A model generated the notes under the pieces. That model saw only the letters and a program-made list of their open reading frames with translations. It ran no database searches and was not told where the DNA came from. Source: Chromatiales bacterium (GTDB taxonomy: Bacteria; Pseudomonadota; Gammaproteobacteria; UBA6429). Taken from it: a stretch of DNA of 64,000 nucleotides. The translations under genes and the position numbers were made by a program. The DNA lies in NCBI GenBank assembly GCA_027076405.1, contig JALTJN010000515.1, positions 248,001 through 312,000 on the forward strand, read 5' to 3'. Positions 1-8,857 of the stretch are shown piece after piece (the first letter of the stretch is position 1; every line of letters begins with the position of its first letter).

Positions 1-2979
1 AGCAAAAAAACTATCCTCAACACCAATTTTTTCAAGCTCAAGTATCTCAGACCATATAGTTATAAGCGATTCCTGCAATGAATCCGATGCAGCAATATAA
101 TTTTCTTCTAGATCCGGTCTTACTTGATCAGGTATTGGCAATGCTCGACGATCGACCTTGCCATTTGGTGTTAATGGTAACTGGCCTAAAAGCATAAAAT
201 CCTGCGGCACCATATATTCAGGTAAACTATCTATTAATAACTTACGTAATGCCGGAACTAAACCTGCACTTGTTTTTTCCTGATAAGGTTGATTTGCATA
301 AAAATAATCAGCTTTACGTTCTAATTTTTTACTACTTGATTCAGATAAAAGCTCAATCATTGATATTGAATCAGAATAATCTTTATGTAAAAAAACTGCG
401 TCATAGCCCCCATCTTCATGTGATTCAGAAATACAAATATCAATATTAAACGGAAATTCGGATTCCAAAGACCAGATATCAACAGGATCTACACCCTCAA
501 TATTCTTTTGTGATTTATTTAATTTCAATAGATCTGCTACTGTAGACAAACCTTCATTATCTTTGAGGGTGCGCATTAATTTAATATCATCAACCAATCG
601 TAAATTAGAAATCCTTTGTATACGAACTACAGGGGTTGTTGCTTCTGATAATTTTAATTTTATTTCTTCTAAACTATGAATATCTCGCATCCAGGTATAA
701 GTGCTTACATCCAGTGCTTTATTTGGAGATAGACCTAACCGTATGTACACCTCATAATGATACTTGTTGAATTCATTGTGGTATTGACCTTTTTTTAACA
801 CAACAGCAACATTACTAATTCTCGGATTATGTTCAGCAAGCGTTAAAAAATACTCAGGATCAACAACCAGTTCCTTTTCATTTTTCATTCGCCGTTGTAT
901 TTTCTGTAACAATTTACTCAGAGGCAACTTACTATCGGCAACATAACATTCTATTGAGGTATGAAAAGTTTCCAGAAGAGGACGACTACGTACATCACCA
1001 ATAAAAAAAGTTCCGCCATCTTTTACAGCATCGATTGATTTATCAATAACATGAGTTAGATAATCAATATTGGGGAAATGTTGTAACACAGAATTGAGGA
1101 TCATGGTGTCGTAATATTTGTGTTCAGCAGCACTAAAATCATCTGCTGTACCCTGTTTAAGGCTAACATCACCAAATCTTTCAATATTGCCATTAACTTT
1201 CTTCTTTAAGTCTTCAATAGCTACGCTCGAAAGATCAGCGGCGTGATATTCTTTAACATGTGGTGCGACACTTAATAAAATTAAACCGGTGCCACAACCT
1301 ATTTCCATCGCCAACTCCGGTTTTGTGTCCAGAATTCGCTTTACAGAATGCCCTAACATGTCTGTTAGCTCTTCGTCTTGAAAAGGCTTACCAGTATAAC
1401 TACTATTCCATCCTATAAAATTTAGTTCATTACCTGTATGAGATTCTGCTGTGTATGTTTGATTGTAGACATCAGCCCACTGTTTGACCTGTTCACTACC
1501 AATTTCCATATCATTTTGATCTGATTTGGACTCAGATTCTTCAGGTATAATATATGCAACTAAACGTTTATCTCCGGGTTCATCTTCCCGCATAATTACA
1601 ACAGCTTGTTGTACATCAGTGTGCTCCTGAAGTTTTGAAGTTATTTCGCCCAACTCAATACGATGACCTCGGATCTTAACCTGAAAATCAATACGGCCAA
1701 CTAACTCAATATTACCATCAGGCATCCATCTTGCGAGATCTCCAGTGCGATAGATACGCTCCCCTTCACTAAAGGGATGTTTAATAAATTTTTCATTTGT
1801 TAATTCAAGACGTTCAAAATATCCACGAGCTAAACCAATTCCTCCGAGATGAAGTTCACCCGATACACCAACTCCGACAGGATTTTGGTTTTCATCAAGA
1901 ATGTAAGCTGTTTGATTTTTCATTGGCTTCCCGTAAGGAATACTCTTCCAATCAGACTTAACCTCACCAACAGGATATACAATTGAATGTATAGATGCTT
2001 CTGTTGCTCCACCTAACACAACAACTTGTGCTTCAGGGGAAAGTTTTCGTAACCGATCAGGTAAAGTAACAGGCTCCCAATCACCACCTTGTATAACAAC
2101 TCTAATGGTAGATATATCTAATTCATGACGAGGTTCTATATAATCCACCAACATTTCAAGTAATGCAGGTGCAGAATTCCAGACTGTCACACCATGCAGT
2201 TGAATAAGCTCAGCCCAATGTGAAGGATCTTTCAATCCCCATTGTTCAGGCATAACTATAGCTCCACCTGCAGCAAGCGTACCTAAAACCTCATACACAC
2301 ACATATCAAAACCCAAAGCAGATAAAGCAATTACTCTGCAATCTTCTTTAATATTAAAACTCGTATTCAAGTCATATATATTATTAACTACTCCAATATG
2401 ACGTAAGGCAATACCTTTGGGTAGACCTGTTGAACCTGATGTATATATGACGTAACATAATTTTTCTGGAGATACTTTTATTTCAGGTTGTTTAGATGGA
2501 CTCTTATCAATCTCATCCCACTGTTTATCAAGTAAAATAATGTCGGCATCGAGTTGAGGTAAATGATCAACTAAACTTTCCTGTGTTAATAATATCGATA
2601 CATTAGTATCTGATAACATAAAGTTAATACGATCTTTTGGGTATGCAGGATCAACAGGGACGTAAGCTGCTCCCGCTTTAAGAATACCGAGAATACCAAT
2701 CACCATTTCAATCGAACGTTCAGTACAAATACCTATTAGTGATTCTGGTTTTATATCCTGTGAAATCAAAAAATTAGCTAACTGATTAGCCCTTTTATTT
2801 ATAAAAGAGTAAGTATAAGATTCATTCTTATAAATTAAGGCAACATTATCAGGTGAGTTATTAACATTGTCCTCAAATAGTTGATGTAAGCATCTATCAG
2901 AGGGGAAATCTGATTTGGTATTATTCCAATCAATTAAAATTTTATGACGTTCCTGTTCACTTAGTTCTAAATTTGCCAT
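1..2979 (-). CDS. Nonribosomal peptide synthetase, A-MT-PCP module, cut by left edge
   Basis: At least 993 codons are open from the ATG at 2979 to the window edge. The start has a GGAG ribosome site at 2988-2991, 8 nt upstream. The protein begins directly with an adenylation domain and has no condensation domain. Core motifs seen are A3 (YTSGSTGLPKG, about residue 180), A8 (YRTGDLARW, then GRIDFQVKIRGHRIELGE) and A10 (NGKVDRRALP, about residue 940). A methyltransferase is inserted between A8 and A10, with the SAM motif MEIGCGTG near residue 560. The start of a carrier domain (IGVEDSFFA) is the last thing visible; its phosphopantetheine serine lies outside. Aligned by eye to GrsA, the pocket reads D-M-Y-N-I-G-L-I-H-K. 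That lies between the known cysteine and threonine codes. Backbone motifs such as GGDW and LGGATEASI resemble cysteine-activating siderophore modules. It follows the XrtA-type ATPase gene by 44 nt on the same strand, so co-transcription is likely. The product is unknown. Confidence 0.93.
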   Translation of the reverse strand, partial: MANLELSEQERHKILIDWNNTKSDFPSDRCLHQLFEDNVNNSPDNVALIYKNESYTYSFINKRANQLANFLISQDIKPESLIGICTERSIEMVIGILGILKAGAAYVPVDPAYPKDRINFMLSDTNVSILLTQESLVDHLPQLDADIILLDKQWDEIDKSPSKQPEIKVSPEKLCYVIYTSGSTGLPKGIALRHIGVVNNIYDLNTSFNIKEDCRVIALSALGFDMCVYEVLGTLAAGGAIVMPEQWGLKDPSHWAELIQLHGVTVWNSAPALLEMLVDYIEPRHELDISTIRVVIQGGDWEPVTLPDRLRKLSPEAQVVVLGGATEASIHSIVYPVGEVKSDWKSIPYGKPMKNQTAYILDENQNPVGVGVSGELHLGGIGLARGYFERLELTNEKFIKHPFSEGERIYRTGDLARWMPDGNIELVGRIDFQVKIRGHRIELGEITSKLQEHTDVQQAVVIMREDEPGDKRLVAYIIPEESESKSDQNDMEIGSEQVKQWADVYNQTYTAESHTGNELNFIGWNSSYTGKPFQDEELTDMLGHSVKRILDTKPELAMEIGCGTGLILLSVAPHVKEYHAADLSSVAIEDLKKKVNGNIERFGDVSLKQGTADDFSAAEHKYYDTMILNSVLQHFPNIDYLTHVIDKSIDAVKDGGTFFIGDVRSRPLLETFHTSIECYVADSKLPLSKLLQKIQRRMKNEKELVVDPEYFLTLAEHNPRISNVAVVLKKGQYHNEFNKYHYEVYIRLGLSPNKALDVSTYTWMRDIHSLEEIKLKLSEATTPVVRIQRISNLRLVDDIKLMRTLKDNEGLSTVADLLKLNKSQKNIEGVDPVDIWSLESEFPFNIDICISESHEDGGYDAVFLHKDYSDSISMIELLSESSSKKLERKADYFYANQPYQEKTSAGLVPALRKLLIDSLPEYMVPQDFMLLGQLPLTPNGKVDRRALPIPDQVRPDLEENYIAASDSLQESLITIWSEILELEKIGVEDSFFA

Positions 2980-3023
2980 CACGGCATCTCCATGTAAAAA
3001 TATTTTACTTCAAAATAAAAAAA

Positions 3024-4070
3024 CTACTTTTTGCTAACTTTACTCTTCTGATCTAAAGATTTAGAAATACTATTAACAAAATCATTCTTTTTTTCTAAAG
3101 AATCTGCAATACGAGCCATTTGTCGAGCTATCTCAACCAATGCGGGCAAGAATGCCCTATCCTGATCTGAACTACGATCCCTAGCATCACCAGGTACACC
3201 GCGTTCGTCATATAGGTTTTCTTCAAGTAATGAGAGTTTTTTGTTTTTATGGCTTTCTGAATACGTTTCCCACTGCAGCTCATCAATAACACCTGTGAAT
3301 TCTTTATTACCAACTTTAACTTTATCTTCAGCAAATGCACATGTAAGTGCTGTATCACATAAAGTATTTATTAAGCGAGGTACACCACCACTAAATTCAT
3401 AAATAGTATCAAAAATTTCATTAACGAATAACTTTTTACCTGTGTAGCCGGCAATTTTTAAACGGTGTATCACATAGTCCTTAGATTCTTCTTTCGACAA
3501 TGTTTTAATCTGATAACGTAAACCAACGCGTTGTAAAAGCTGCTCCATATCCGGAGCTTCAAGTTTTTCATTTAATTCCGGCTGACCAACTAATATGACA
3601 TGCAATATTTTTTCTTTTTGAGTTTCCACACCAGAAAGCATTGTTATTTCTTCCAATGCTTTTTTATTTAAATTTTGCGCATCATCAATAATAAGTAATA
3701 CTTGTTTTCCCTCCTGATAGCAGTCAATTAAAAATTGATTCAACATATTCAGAAGCTCTACTTTTTTTGAATTAAATGGATTAAAACCAAACTCAACTAA
3801 TATAGCTTGCAATAGTTCAACTTCGTCAAGTTGCGTTTGAAAAACCTTTGCAACAACAATATTTTTATCTAGTTCTATAAGCAACTTTTTAATTAAAGTT
3901 GTCTTACCTGAACCAATTTCACCCGTGATAACGACAAACCCATCTCTATTAAGTACTGCATATTCCATATAAGCCAAAGCACGAGAATGAGATGGACTCA
4001 TAAATAAATAATCCGTATCAGGCGTAATCCTGAAAGGAAAATCTGCTAAACCGAAATGGTCTAAATACAT
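3024..4070 (-). CDS. XrtA/PEP-CTERM-locus ATPase (ExeA-like AAA)
   Basis: This 348-residue cytoplasmic AAA ATPase has the family N-terminus (YLDHFGLADFPFRITPD), a Walker A at residues 50-58 (GEIGSGKTT) and a Walker B near residues 122-133 (VLLIIDDAQNL). It belongs to the ExeA/GspA-like group regularly found in exosortase A exopolysaccharide loci (the putative secretion ATPase family). Its exact role in assembling or exporting the polysaccharide is not known. The tail from about residue 290 is charged, and no membrane segment is seen. It sits 13 nt downstream of the outer-membrane protein gene and 44 nt upstream of the NRPS gene, all on one strand, which fits one transcript. The family assignment is secure; the function is inferred from locus context. 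Confidence 0.9.
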   Translation of the reverse strand: MYLDHFGLADFPFRITPDTDYLFMSPSHSRALAYMEYAVLNRDGFVVITGEIGSGKTTLIKKLLIELDKNIVVAKVFQTQLDEVELLQAILVEFGFNPFNSKKVELLNMLNQFLIDCYQEGKQVLLIIDDAQNLNKKALEEITMLSGVETQKEKILHVILVGQPELNEKLEAPDMEQLLQRVGLRYQIKTLSKEESKDYVIHRLKIAGYTGKKLFVNEIFDTIYEFSGGVPRLINTLCDTALTCAFAEDKVKVGNKEFTGVIDELQWETYSESHKNKKLSLLEENLYDERGVPGDARDRSSDQDRAFLPALVEIARQMARIADSLEKKNDFVNSISKSLDQKSKVSKK

Positions 4071-4083
4071 ATTGGATACCTTA

Positions 4084-5376
4084 TCATCTTGATGTATATG
4101 TAAAAGTTAACATAATATTATTATTTTCATAATTCCGGCTTATATCAGTACTTTCTCTTTTAATGTGAGTTGCAGCCAGGCTCAAAATTATATTTCTTCC
4201 TGAATTATAGTTATATATAACACGTAAACGACTGTCAGTATCTTTACGTTTAGGCGTCGTATTCTTATACTTTATTAAAGTTTGACTTGCTTCAAGACTC
4301 AAAGAAGAGATCTGACTAAAATTATATCTAGGCAATATTGAAGCCGTAGTTGATTCAACATCAAAAATATTTTGCGTCCTGTAATCCTGAATCGAATTTG
4401 ATATATTGAAAATAACTCCACCTGTTGTTGTTGTTTTTGTATATATAAAGGTTAATCTGTTATCAGTATATACATCTCCAGCCGGAGTTAAACTGGAAGT
4501 AGAATTAACTATAGTTTGCGTTGCAGGTACTGTTAATAATGCTGTCCCTGTATCAGTTATGCGATGTGAGTACGAAAATAGAATATTAGAATTTCGCGTA
4601 CGCTGATTTTGAATAGAAAGCAAATACCTTTGACCACCTTGCTGCCCTTGAGAAGTATAATTAATATTAGTAACCCCAGCCTCAGCAGTATAGGTATTTC
4701 TAGCACGAATATAATTAATTCTTGCATACAAATTTTGACGAGAATAATCACTGACAGAGGTATCAGTAAAATTTAATTTTTCAAGCTCCCAATTTACAGA
4801 ATTTGTTGTAGTACGATTTGCCTTATACAACCACCTGATAGCAGATGTAGTCCGATCATTATTCCCTACATTATTTGTAAAAGTAACACTTCCAATTCTC
4901 GCTTCAAAATTTAGATTATGTCTGGAATTCAAACGCCAAAAATAATTTGGCCCGGTTAAAAATGAATTAGTATCCTGACGATTAGATTGAGTATTGCTCT
5001 GTAATGGATCTATTGCAGTTTGGGATAATACATCAGAAAAAAACCATTCAAACTGACTTGGCTTAATTATCCAGCGACCAAGTGCATTTAAACCCGCTAC
5101 AGTCGCATCTTGCTGCTGTTTATTTTTATAATATAGCGCTGAAATATTTGTACCAATATTTGCAACCAGAGAAGGAGAATTTTCTGTAATAACCATGGTT
5201 CCATTAAGTGTAGTCACCCACTCTTCAGATACAGGATTTGCAACAAGATTTATATTATCGTGCCTTGCAATAGAAGTACCTAATGTATAAGTCATCTCTA
5301 ACGCATTAACATTAAAACTACCCACCACCAACATGACAAGATAAAATATTATATGTCTACGCCGTAATATCAGCAT
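4084..5376 (-). CDS. XrtA/PEP-CTERM-system outer-membrane protein
   Basis: The product is 430 residues if it starts at the ATG at 5376, which has GGGAG at 5386-5390, 9 nt upstream. The frame continues up to 5430, but that extension (MLQISMKQHDK) would bury the signal peptide. From 5376 the protein opens with Arg-Arg-Arg, then a hydrophobic stretch ending near NVNALE, a good Sec signal. The rest is rich in Asn, Thr, Ser and alternating polar and aromatic residues (for example the ending IMLTFTYTSR), as expected for an outer-membrane beta-barrel. It matches the PEP-CTERM-associated outer-membrane family by position, between the kinase homologue and the ATPase, and by its signal-plus-barrel layout. 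It may be the outer-membrane part of the export path; this is inference. Confidence 0.83.
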   Translation of the reverse strand: MLILRRRHIIFYLVMLVVGSFNVNALEMTYTLGTSIARHDNINLVANPVSEEWVTTLNGTMVITENSPSLVANIGTNISALYYKNKQQQDATVAGLNALGRWIIKPSQFEWFFSDVLSQTAIDPLQSNTQSNRQDTNSFLTGPNYFWRLNSRHNLNFEARIGSVTFTNNVGNNDRTTSAIRWLYKANRTTTNSVNWELEKLNFTDTSVSDYSRQNLYARINYIRARNTYTAEAGVTNINYTSQGQQGGQRYLLSIQNQRTRNSNILFSYSHRITDTGTALLTVPATQTIVNSTSSLTPAGDVYTDNRLTFIYTKTTTTGGVIFNISNSIQDYRTQNIFDVESTTASILPRYNFSQISSLSLEASQTLIKYKNTTPKRKDTDSRLRVIYNYNSGRNIILSLAATHIKRESTDISRNYENNNIMLTFTYTSR

Positions 5377-5480
5377 AGCTTGAAACTCCCTAAAGATCTT
5401 GTCATGTTGTTTCATAGAAATTTGCAACATAACATCTGGTTATCGTAAATGGTTTTATCGACAACCATTAAAATTTATTT

Positions 5481-6380
5481 TTATATTTTTTTACTATTCC
5501 GAATAGCTGAAAATTGCGGTACCGCCGGCTTGTCAACAAACACAACCCCTAACAATTTATCCTTACCAATTGATTTAGCCGCATCTAAAACCCTGTTTTT
5601 CGTTGCTTTAGCATATGGAACCACCAGTATTACAAGATCACAAAGTTCAACAAGAATACGTGTATCTGCAGAGTCTACTATCGGAGCAGCATCAATAAAC
5701 AAATATCTATCAGAATAACGTGCTAACAAGTCCGACATTAAATTACGCATACGTAAAGAAGTAAAATATTCAGTTGCTGTTTCTCTAGATTTACCAGCAG
5801 ATATAATTCTTAGCCTCTTTACTCCACTTGGCTGTAATATCGAATCTACTGATACATTCTCGTCTTCTAGATAATCAGTTAACCCCAAATTCCCTGTTAA
5901 ATTTAATTTTTTATCTAACTGCGGGCTATTTAAATTACAATCAACCAGTAAGGAGGTTTTACTTTCATCTAGTGAAAATGCTGCCGCCAAGTTCAAGGAG
6001 GTCATACTGCTGTAGTAACCGGGAACACAGGAAGTCAGCATTACACTTACATTTTTAGCATTACTTTTTTGTATTAGCTTCGTTCGTAAATCCCGATAAA
6101 CATCGGCGATTTTATTATCTGGCATATCGGAGAAAATAATTTTTAATTCAGAAAGAGCATTATTCTCAAGTAAATGACCATCATCCATTAAAGCAATTTT
6201 TTTAACTGATGTAGTATGATTAATCGTTGAAATATGAGAACTACCAACAACATTTAACCTTGTTGTCATCGACATGGAAGCATCGGACTTTTTTTCAAAT
6301 CTCTGCTCTGACTTAACAACTGTTAAACCTTTACTTCTGGAAAGTTTAGCTTTATTTAAAGCATCTTCTATTTTACTCAT
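5481..6380 (-). CDS. XrtA-type tyrosine autokinase homologue lacking the P-loop
   Basis: This 299-residue protein sits where the XrtA-locus tyrosine autokinase (CpsD/CapB-like BY-kinase family) normally lies, directly after the chain-length protein; its ATG overlaps that gene's stop. The fold is recognisable: DVYRDLRTKL (residues 93-102), LLVDCNLNSPQLD (144-156) in place of the usual LLVDADLRRP, and YLFIDAAPI (226-234) as Walker B. The Walker A that should read PGEGKT/S instead reads PGYYSS (120-125), with no lysine. The C-terminus (SAIRNSKKI) has no tyrosine cluster. The N-terminus keeps the family start MSKIEDALNKA. It therefore looks like a catalytically dead partner that could still bind the chain-length protein. 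The reading frame is intact, so it is not a plain pseudogene. Confidence 0.85.
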   Translation of the reverse strand: MSKIEDALNKAKLSRSKGLTVVKSEQRFEKKSDASMSMTTRLNVVGSSHISTINHTTSVKKIALMDDGHLLENNALSELKIIFSDMPDNKIADVYRDLRTKLIQKSNAKNVSVMLTSCVPGYYSSMTSLNLAAAFSLDESKTSLLVDCNLNSPQLDKKLNLTGNLGLTDYLEDENVSVDSILQPSGVKRLRIISAGKSRETATEYFTSLRMRNLMSDLLARYSDRYLFIDAAPIVDSADTRILVELCDLVILVVPYAKATKNRVLDAAKSIGKDKLLGVVFVDKPAVPQFSAIRNSKKI

Positions 6381-7930
6381 TAGAGTTTACCTGTCACTTT
6401 GAGCCATGCAACATATCCATATATAACAAAAACAACGGTGAGGACTGAAACAAGTATTAATAAATTAATTTTTGTATTATACAATTCACTATAACTAGTG
6501 ATTGTTCTCGATTCTACCAGTACAGGAATATCAAGCTCAGATGAAATAATTTGTGAAAAACGAATTCGTGGATCAACCTGCAATACCATGAATATAATAC
6601 CAACCGGAATAACAATACCAAGAACTAACCCGGCAAGAGCAAAATGTAAGAAACGTATTCCTGTTGGTATTAATGGCAATTTAGCAGGTTCCTGAATTTC
6701 AAAGGTTAAGCCTGAACGCTCTTGATCAAGACTTTTAGATACTCGGGCATTTTCCCTGCGTCTGAGTAAATCCTGATAGATACTCTGGTTTACATCATAG
6801 TCTCGAGTTAATTGAGAAAGCGCAGCTTTACTACCATGAATATTTTTAGCACGCTCGTACTCTTTCTTCAGAAGTTTTGTCATTTCCGAAATTCGAGCTT
6901 TTAATGTAACTATTTCTGTTTCAGTAGACGCAGCCTTACCACGTAACTGTTGATAAATAGGGTTTAGTAAAATAGACTCGTCAATAAATGTTCCACCTTT
7001 AAGCTTCGCATTTTTTTTCGCTTCTTTACGTCTTGTGATTTCCTCTGCCATTGAGCTTTTTAAGTCAATTATTTGATGTTTGATTCTTACAATATCAGGA
7101 TAAGTATCTTTATAGTCTAAGCGCATTCGCTCCAGCTTTTCTTGTAGTTCAGCAATTTTTGAGCGATATTGCCCTTCCTTTGACTGACTAATTGTTATTG
7201 CTGCTTCACCTGAGAGTTGTTTATCTAAGGACTTTTCTCTTATTTCAGCTTCACTTAGAGCAAGACGAGCCCGTTCTATCTCACGTTGATATCGACTTAT
7301 CCTTGTTGAAACCTCAGCTTCAAGTCCTGGACGACTATCAGGGTTATCTGATCTAAAATTACGCAAGCTATTTTCAACAGCTGTTAATTTTTCCAGATAG
7401 GATTTTACTTGCATATCAATGAAGTCATATGCTGCCTGACTTTCTTTACTTTTTGCTTTTTCACCTTCTTCAATAAAAAGTTCAGCTAAACGTTTGGCAG
7501 TAACAAAAGCACGTGATGGAAGACTGTCGCGATATGATATTTTGAGCAGATTCTCACCCAAATTTTCTACTTTTATTTGTTTTTTAATATCCTGTTTTAA
7601 TTGCTCTTCTTCAACGTCGGTTAATTTACCACTAAGCCAGCTTGCATCTTTTAATATCCCACTGATAATTCTATCTCCATAGATTATCTCTCTAGCATTA
7701 GCACCTTGATCAACAGCCTGAGTAGCTTCAGCTGTTCCACGCATTAAAGATTGAAGAATATTGGTTTGATCAACATGAATAATACTAAATGAAGTATATT
7801 TTTTTGGCCATATTGTACCAACAGCTAAGAAGGACAAACTAATAATAACAAATGCTGTCACTATGGCATTTCGTTTATTATAACATTCTGCAATTAATGC
7901 TTTTAAAATTTCATCAAAAGGTATTTGCAT
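6380..7930 (-). CDS. XrtA-system polysaccharide chain-length determinant (Wzz/PCP type)
   Basis: This inner-membrane polysaccharide co-polymerase of 516 residues is predicted to set polymer length. The first membrane segment is near residues 22-42 (IVTAFVIISLSFLAVG). A long periplasmic part follows, rich in Glu, Lys, Arg and Leu and probably coiled coil (about 165-400). The proline-rich stretch EPAKLPLIPTGIRF then leads into a second segment (FALAGLVLGIVIPVGIIFMV), and a third hydrophobic segment near the C-terminus ends WLKVTGKL. The third segment is typical of the XrtA subfamily rather than classical Wzz. Its stop overlaps the start of the kinase homologue, and the export lipoprotein gene ends 2 nt upstream, so the genes are translationally packed. 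The family is clear; the polymer is unknown. Confidence 0.92.
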   Translation of the reverse strand: MQIPFDEILKALIAECYNKRNAIVTAFVIISLSFLAVGTIWPKKYTSFSIIHVDQTNILQSLMRGTAEATQAVDQGANAREIIYGDRIISGILKDASWLSGKLTDVEEEQLKQDIKKQIKVENLGENLLKISYRDSLPSRAFVTAKRLAELFIEEGEKAKSKESQAAYDFIDMQVKSYLEKLTAVENSLRNFRSDNPDSRPGLEAEVSTRISRYQREIERARLALSEAEIREKSLDKQLSGEAAITISQSKEGQYRSKIAELQEKLERMRLDYKDTYPDIVRIKHQIIDLKSSMAEEITRRKEAKKNAKLKGGTFIDESILLNPIYQQLRGKAASTETEIVTLKARISEMTKLLKKEYERAKNIHGSKAALSQLTRDYDVNQSIYQDLLRRRENARVSKSLDQERSGLTFEIQEPAKLPLIPTGIRFLHFALAGLVLGIVIPVGIIFMVLQVDPRIRFSQIISSELDIPVLVESRTITSYSELYNTKINLLILVSVLTVVFVIYGYVAWLKVTGKL

Positions 7931-7932
7931 AA

Positions 7933-8577
7933 TTAGAACAATCGCTCTGGTACAGTGATAATATCACCCGGTCGTAAATCAATATTAGTTTTTAATTGAC
8001 CATCATTCAGTATGTCACCCAGCTCAATATTAATAACATGTGTTTTACCCTGAATTTTACGATACAATTTTGTATTATTTGGGGAAGCAAAATCATTCAC
8101 TCCACCAGCATCTAAAACAGCATCTAAAACAGTCATTCCAGGTCGGTATGTAATTGAGCGAGGAGCATTTACAGCTCCTGTAATTCGTAAACGGGTTAAA
8201 TATGTATGACTTTGTAGCCCAGTCACCATGACTGTCACATTAGGATCTCGAACATATTTATTTAACTTTTTCTTAATCGATTTCGCGACAGCCTCTGGCG
8301 CAAGACCAGCTGCTTTTACATCGCCAATCAAAGGCATTGATATTTTACCATCAGGTCGTACTGGTACACTGATTGATAGTTCAGGATTCTTCCATACGTT
8401 AATCTGAATTGTGTCATCGACCCCAATATAATACTGAACAGCAGTACCACCAGCATTTTGATTTACCACTATATCAGAGTCTGCTGATACACTAATATTT
8501 GAGGAACAACTCACAACTAATAATGAAAAACAACAAATAGAGATTATTATTAAGACTTTTTTCACACCTAACTCCAT
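7933..8577 (-). CDS. XrtA-system exopolysaccharide export lipoprotein (Wza-like)
   Basis: The product is 214 residues with a lipoprotein signal: a Lys-Lys start, a hydrophobic core and lipobox LVVSC with Cys24. The mature part has a polysaccharide-export domain (YYIGVDDTIQINVWKNPELS, then VRPDGKISMPLIGDVKAAG) and a SLBB-type segment (LRITGAVNAPRSITYRPGM). It ends LRPGDIITVPERLF, as Wza relatives do. It should form the outer-membrane or periplasmic channel for the polysaccharide. It is the first gene of the minus-strand EPS run; the 280 nt upstream, shared with a divergent DnaJ-like gene, should carry its promoter. Its length is shorter than E. coli Wza but normal for the XrtA-locus export family. 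Confidence 0.92.
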   Translation of the reverse strand: MELGVKKVLIIISICCFSLLVVSCSSNISVSADSDIVVNQNAGGTAVQYYIGVDDTIQINVWKNPELSISVPVRPDGKISMPLIGDVKAAGLAPEAVAKSIKKKLNKYVRDPNVTVMVTGLQSHTYLTRLRITGAVNAPRSITYRPGMTVLDAVLDAGGVNDFASPNNTKLYRKIQGKTHVINIELGDILNDGQLKTNIDLRPGDIITVPERLF

Positions 8578-8857
8578 CAGGTTACACCATTCATTCCATA
8601 CCCTGATATCTCAGAGACAAGGACACATAATACTAATTAATTATTCATATAAGGGGGACCCCGTAGTTTAACGACGTGATGAAAAAAAATCTATAGTAAT
8701 TTTAATGTGATTTAAAGAAAATTGATGTCTCTGCAGATAAACATTATGATGAATGAATTATAATCATTACTTAATATTTAATATTTCTGCGAAATTGAAC
8801 TAAATAATGTGCTAAATATAATACATTTTCTTGCGTATATAAAATTTATAAGATCAT
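8578..8857. other. Divergent intergenic region upstream of the EPS export gene and the DnaJ-like gene
   Basis: This is 280 AT-rich bases between divergent genes, so it must hold both promoters. The one striking element is a GC-only palindrome, GGGGACCCC, at 8654-8662, standing out from A/T-rich flanks. It lies about 76 nt ahead of the export gene and could be an operator. No sigma-54 -24/-12 pair was found for the export gene, although some XrtA loci are controlled that way. No convincing -35/-10 pair was assigned. Confidence 0.35.

Noticed and set aside
249..449. Plus-strand open frame of 66 codons inside the NRPS region
   Set aside because: It lies on the opposite strand of the NRPS gene, has no ribosome site and no protein-like pattern; it is a shadow frame.
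5481..6380. The P-loop-less kinase homologue as a pseudogene
   Set aside because: The frame is full length, the start overlaps the upstream stop as in an intact operon, and other fold motifs are kept.
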